Below, piece by piece: positions 61,847-64,000 of a DNA stretch of 64,000 bases (position 1 is its first letter; every line of letters begins with the position of its first letter). This DNA comes from [Flexibacter] sp. ATCC 35208 (lineage in GTDB: Bacteria > Bacteroidota > Bacteroidia > Chitinophagales > Chitinophagaceae), in the NCBI RefSeq assembly GCF_001975825.1, contig NZ_MTKN01000016.1:1-64000 (forward strand), given 5' to 3'. The notes under the pieces are model-generated. The model worked only from the letters and a program-made list of their open reading frames with translations. It did not search any database and was not told where the DNA came from. The translations under genes and the position numbers were made by a program.

Positions 61847-64000
61847 ATGAAAAGACAAAGAATCAGCTTTATTGAAGCTGCCATGAAATATAAGCAGGTG
61901 ACGTTGGTAGCCATGGGTATGCTGCTCCTGCTGGGACTCTATGCCCTCCTGAATATGCCCCGTTCGGAAAATCCAAAGATCGATATGCCTGTCGCCATGG
62001 TGTATGCCTTCTATCCGGGTGCCGACGAAGTGCAAATGGAGAAACAGGTAACGAATAAAATCGAACAATTTCTTTTTTCCTACGAAGAAATAGATAAGAA
62101 GAAAACAACTTCACAAACGAAAGACGGACAGGTATTCATCACCGTCAACCTGCATACCGAAGTAAAAGACCGTAAGAAGTTCTGGAGCACTTTACAACAC
62201 GGCCTTAATACAACACTCAGATCAAATATTCCTTCAGGTGTAATTGGCCCTGTAGTCAACAGCAACTTCGGCGATGTAACGGCACAGATTATTACCGTCT
62301 CCTCTCCTATCCGCACCTATGCAGAACTGGAGAAGTACATGGATAAAATAGAAGATGGTCTGAAAGTTATTCCCGAAGTATCCAAGATCAATCGTTCCGG
62401 TGGACAGCAACAACAGATCTATGTCACTGTGAATGATGAACAGTTGCAACAATACGGCTTTGATCTGTCCACTATTGTACGCACACTGCAAATGGAGAAC
62501 GTGACCGGTTATTCTGGAGAAGTAACTGTCAATTCCAATACAATTCCGGTATTTACAAATAGCCAGTACAAAACAGAGAAAGATATTGCTGAACAGATCA
62601 TCTATACCACACCTACAGGCACTGTCGTAAGACTGAAAGATGTAGCGACCATCACCCGCAGGTACGAAGAACCCTCTTCATACATTCGTGTAGGTAATGA
62701 CCGTGTATTGATGCTGGCCATCGAAATGCAGCCCGGTAATAATATCGTGCAGTTTGGACATACCGTAGAAAAAAAGCTGGCCGCTGTCAAATCCAAATTA
62801 CCTGATGACATCCAGATCAACACCATCGTCAATCAACCTGAAGTAGTGGATGAAAGTATCAAACACTTCATGCGTGAATTTGGATTGGCCATCGGTTCTG
62901 TAATACTCGTTGTAATGCTACTTCTGCCATTCCGTGTAGCAGCTGTAGCTTCGGTTGCAGCGCCTATTTCCATCCTGATCACATTTGGTATCATCAATAT
63001 TATGGGTATTGAATTGCACCAGGTTACACTGGCTGCACTGATCATTGTATTGGGTATGGTGGTGGATAATGCCATTGTGGTAGTAGACAATTACATTGAA
63101 AAACTCGACGAAGATATTACTCCATGGACGGCGGCCTGGCAGGCAGCAAAGCAGTTGTCTTTGCCTATCTTTACGGCTACACTGGCTATCGTGTTTGCAT
63201 TTGCACCACTGGCGATTTTTATGTTTGGCATCGCAAAAGACTTTATCGCTGCACTGCCGGTAACAGTAGCTGTCGCACTCATTACCTCTATGGCAGTGGC
63301 TTTGCTTGTGACGCCGTATACCTGTTATGTTTTTATCAAACAGGGATTAAAGCATAAGATGAGCAACAGGAGTAATAAACGTAGTCTTTTAGACAGATTG
63401 CAGGAGACTTTCAATAAAGGAATTGAAATCGCCTTCCGCTTCCCTAAGATCACTGTATCTATTGCTGTACTGGCGCTGGTGTTGGCACTGGTATTAGCAA
63501 GTAAAGTCAGCCAGGAATTCTTCCCGCTGAGTGAAAGCAAACAATTCAATGCAGAGATCTGGATGCCCAATGGCACCTCTCTGGAAGAAACAGAAAAGGT
63601 GGTGAAGGCAGTCGAAGCAGAACTGAAGAAAGATAGTCGCGTAGTGAATACCGCCAGCTTTATTGGCACCAGCTCTCCCCGTTTCAATGTGACCTATGCA
63701 CCAGAGATGCCAAGACGCAATTTTGCACAGGTCTTCATCAATACAGTGAGCAGTGAAGCGACAAATGAATTGGTGGCAAAATACCTGCCCATCTTCGATA
63801 AATATCTTCCGGATGGTTATGTACGTCTGCGTCAGTTAAGCATGCAGGAAGGTTCTCCTATTGCGGTACGTATTGTAGGTGAGGATCTGAATGATCAGAA
63901 AAAAGTAGCAGAACAGGTAAAAGATATCTTACAACAGGCTGAAGGCACGAACTGGGTACGCTCCGATTATGAAGATGATTATCTTGGCATCAGTCTGAAG
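61847..64000 (+). CDS. RND efflux permease, incomplete at the window end
   Basis: An open frame from 61847 to the last base, 718 residues visible of about 1,030 expected. It begins MKRQRISFIEAAMKYKQVTL and the first membrane helix. The periplasmic porter domain follows. The central helices include GMVVDNAIVVVDNYIEKLDED, where the two Asp match the proton-relay pair of helix 4 in AcrB. Further motifs are FAPLAIFMFGIAKDF and KVSQEFFPLSESKQF. Sequence around AVRIVGEDLNDQKKV belongs to the second porter half. The subgroup is nearer to metal or multidrug HAE1-like pumps and cannot be fixed. No outer-membrane channel gene is visible. Confidence 0.93.
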   Translation, partial: MKRQRISFIEAAMKYKQVTLVAMGMLLLLGLYALLNMPRSENPKIDMPVAMVYAFYPGADEVQMEKQVTNKIEQFLFSYEEIDKKKTTSQTKDGQVFITVNLHTEVKDRKKFWSTLQHGLNTTLRSNIPSGVIGPVVNSNFGDVTAQIITVSSPIRTYAELEKYMDKIEDGLKVIPEVSKINRSGGQQQQIYVTVNDEQLQQYGFDLSTIVRTLQMENVTGYSGEVTVNSNTIPVFTNSQYKTEKDIAEQIIYTTPTGTVVRLKDVATITRRYEEPSSYIRVGNDRVLMLAIEMQPGNNIVQFGHTVEKKLAAVKSKLPDDIQINTIVNQPEVVDESIKHFMREFGLAIGSVILVVMLLLPFRVAAVASVAAPISILITFGIINIMGIELHQVTLAALIIVLGMVVDNAIVVVDNYIEKLDEDITPWTAAWQAAKQLSLPIFTATLAIVFAFAPLAIFMFGIAKDFIAALPVTVAVALITSMAVALLVTPYTCYVFIKQGLKHKMSNRSNKRSLLDRLQETFNKGIEIAFRFPKITVSIAVLALVLALVLASKVSQEFFPLSESKQFNAEIWMPNGTSLEETEKVVKAVEAELKKDSRVVNTASFIGTSSPRFNVTYAPEMPRRNFAQVFINTVSSEATNELVAKYLPIFDKYLPDGYVRLRQLSMQEGSPIAVRIVGEDLNDQKKVAEQVKDILQQAEGTNWVRSDYEDDYLGISLK

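Overview
The window is chromosomal DNA from a Bacteroidota bacterium, most likely Chitinophaga or a close relative. The supporting signs are a SusC/SusD pair, a type IX secretion C-terminal domain with SprB repeats, Bacteroidota-style Wza/Wzc proteins, the -7 box TAnnTTTG in front of several genes, weak Shine-Dalgarno sites, and a bacterial release-factor-like protein. I see no rRNA, tRNA or CRISPR array.

Region 1 (1-22.6 kb, almost all minus strand) is a surface-polysaccharide operon. It is read from a PglF/CapD-like dehydratase at 22.6 kb down to a PglE-like aminotransferase at 2.1 kb, ending at a terminator. It holds Wza and Wzc, a UDP-HexNAc dehydrogenase and 4-epimerase (TviB/TviC type), a Wzx flippase, a Wzy-type polymerase, three GT4 glycosyltransferases, two hexapeptide acyltransferases, an AsnB-like amidotransferase and a PglC-like initiating transferase. 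The PglF/PglE/PglD/PglC-like set suggests that the repeat unit starts on a di-N-acetyl-bacillosamine-type sugar. The TviB/TviC/AsnB set suggests an amidated HexNAc uronic acid. Beyond the terminator lies a secreted adhesin-like protein with SprB repeats. A transposase C-terminus touches the left edge, and a transposase relic lies in the long gap upstream of the operon.

Region 2 (23.5-32.2 kb) has a small zinc-ribbon protein, a GntR/periplasmic-binding-fold regulator with a palindrome in front, a divergent PaiB/Crp pair, a Gdx/SugE exporter, a MarR-GNAT operon with a clear operator, a large imperfect palindrome, and a dinB-dnaE2 translesion operon.

Region 3 (32.2-38.2 kb) is accessory: a DUF6934-type protein with a small partner ORF, a Sel1-repeat protein, a sigma-factor remnant, an orphan AAA ATPase, and an SMI1/KNR4 protein. 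Between the last two, on the minus strand, lies lutC-rhaM plus a frameshifted AhpD gene.

Region 4 (38.2-57 kb) holds an M20 amidohydrolase, a 2-hydroxyacid dehydrogenase, a SusCD pair, a BaeRF protein, an XAC2610-like protein, and the L-rhamnose operon rhaT-rhaD(EW)-rhaI-rhaB-lutA-lutB. Together with lutC and rhaM 11.5 kb away, it would take L-rhamnose through lactaldehyde and lactate to pyruvate.

Region 5 (57-64 kb) has a second DUF6934-type cassette, a GH30 glycosidase, an AraC regulator, and an RND efflux operon cut by the window end. The AraC gene and the RND operon are preceded by the same four-part phased sequence, which links regulator and pump. The two most interesting items are this shared element and the two self-contained DUF6934-plus-small-ORF cassettes.
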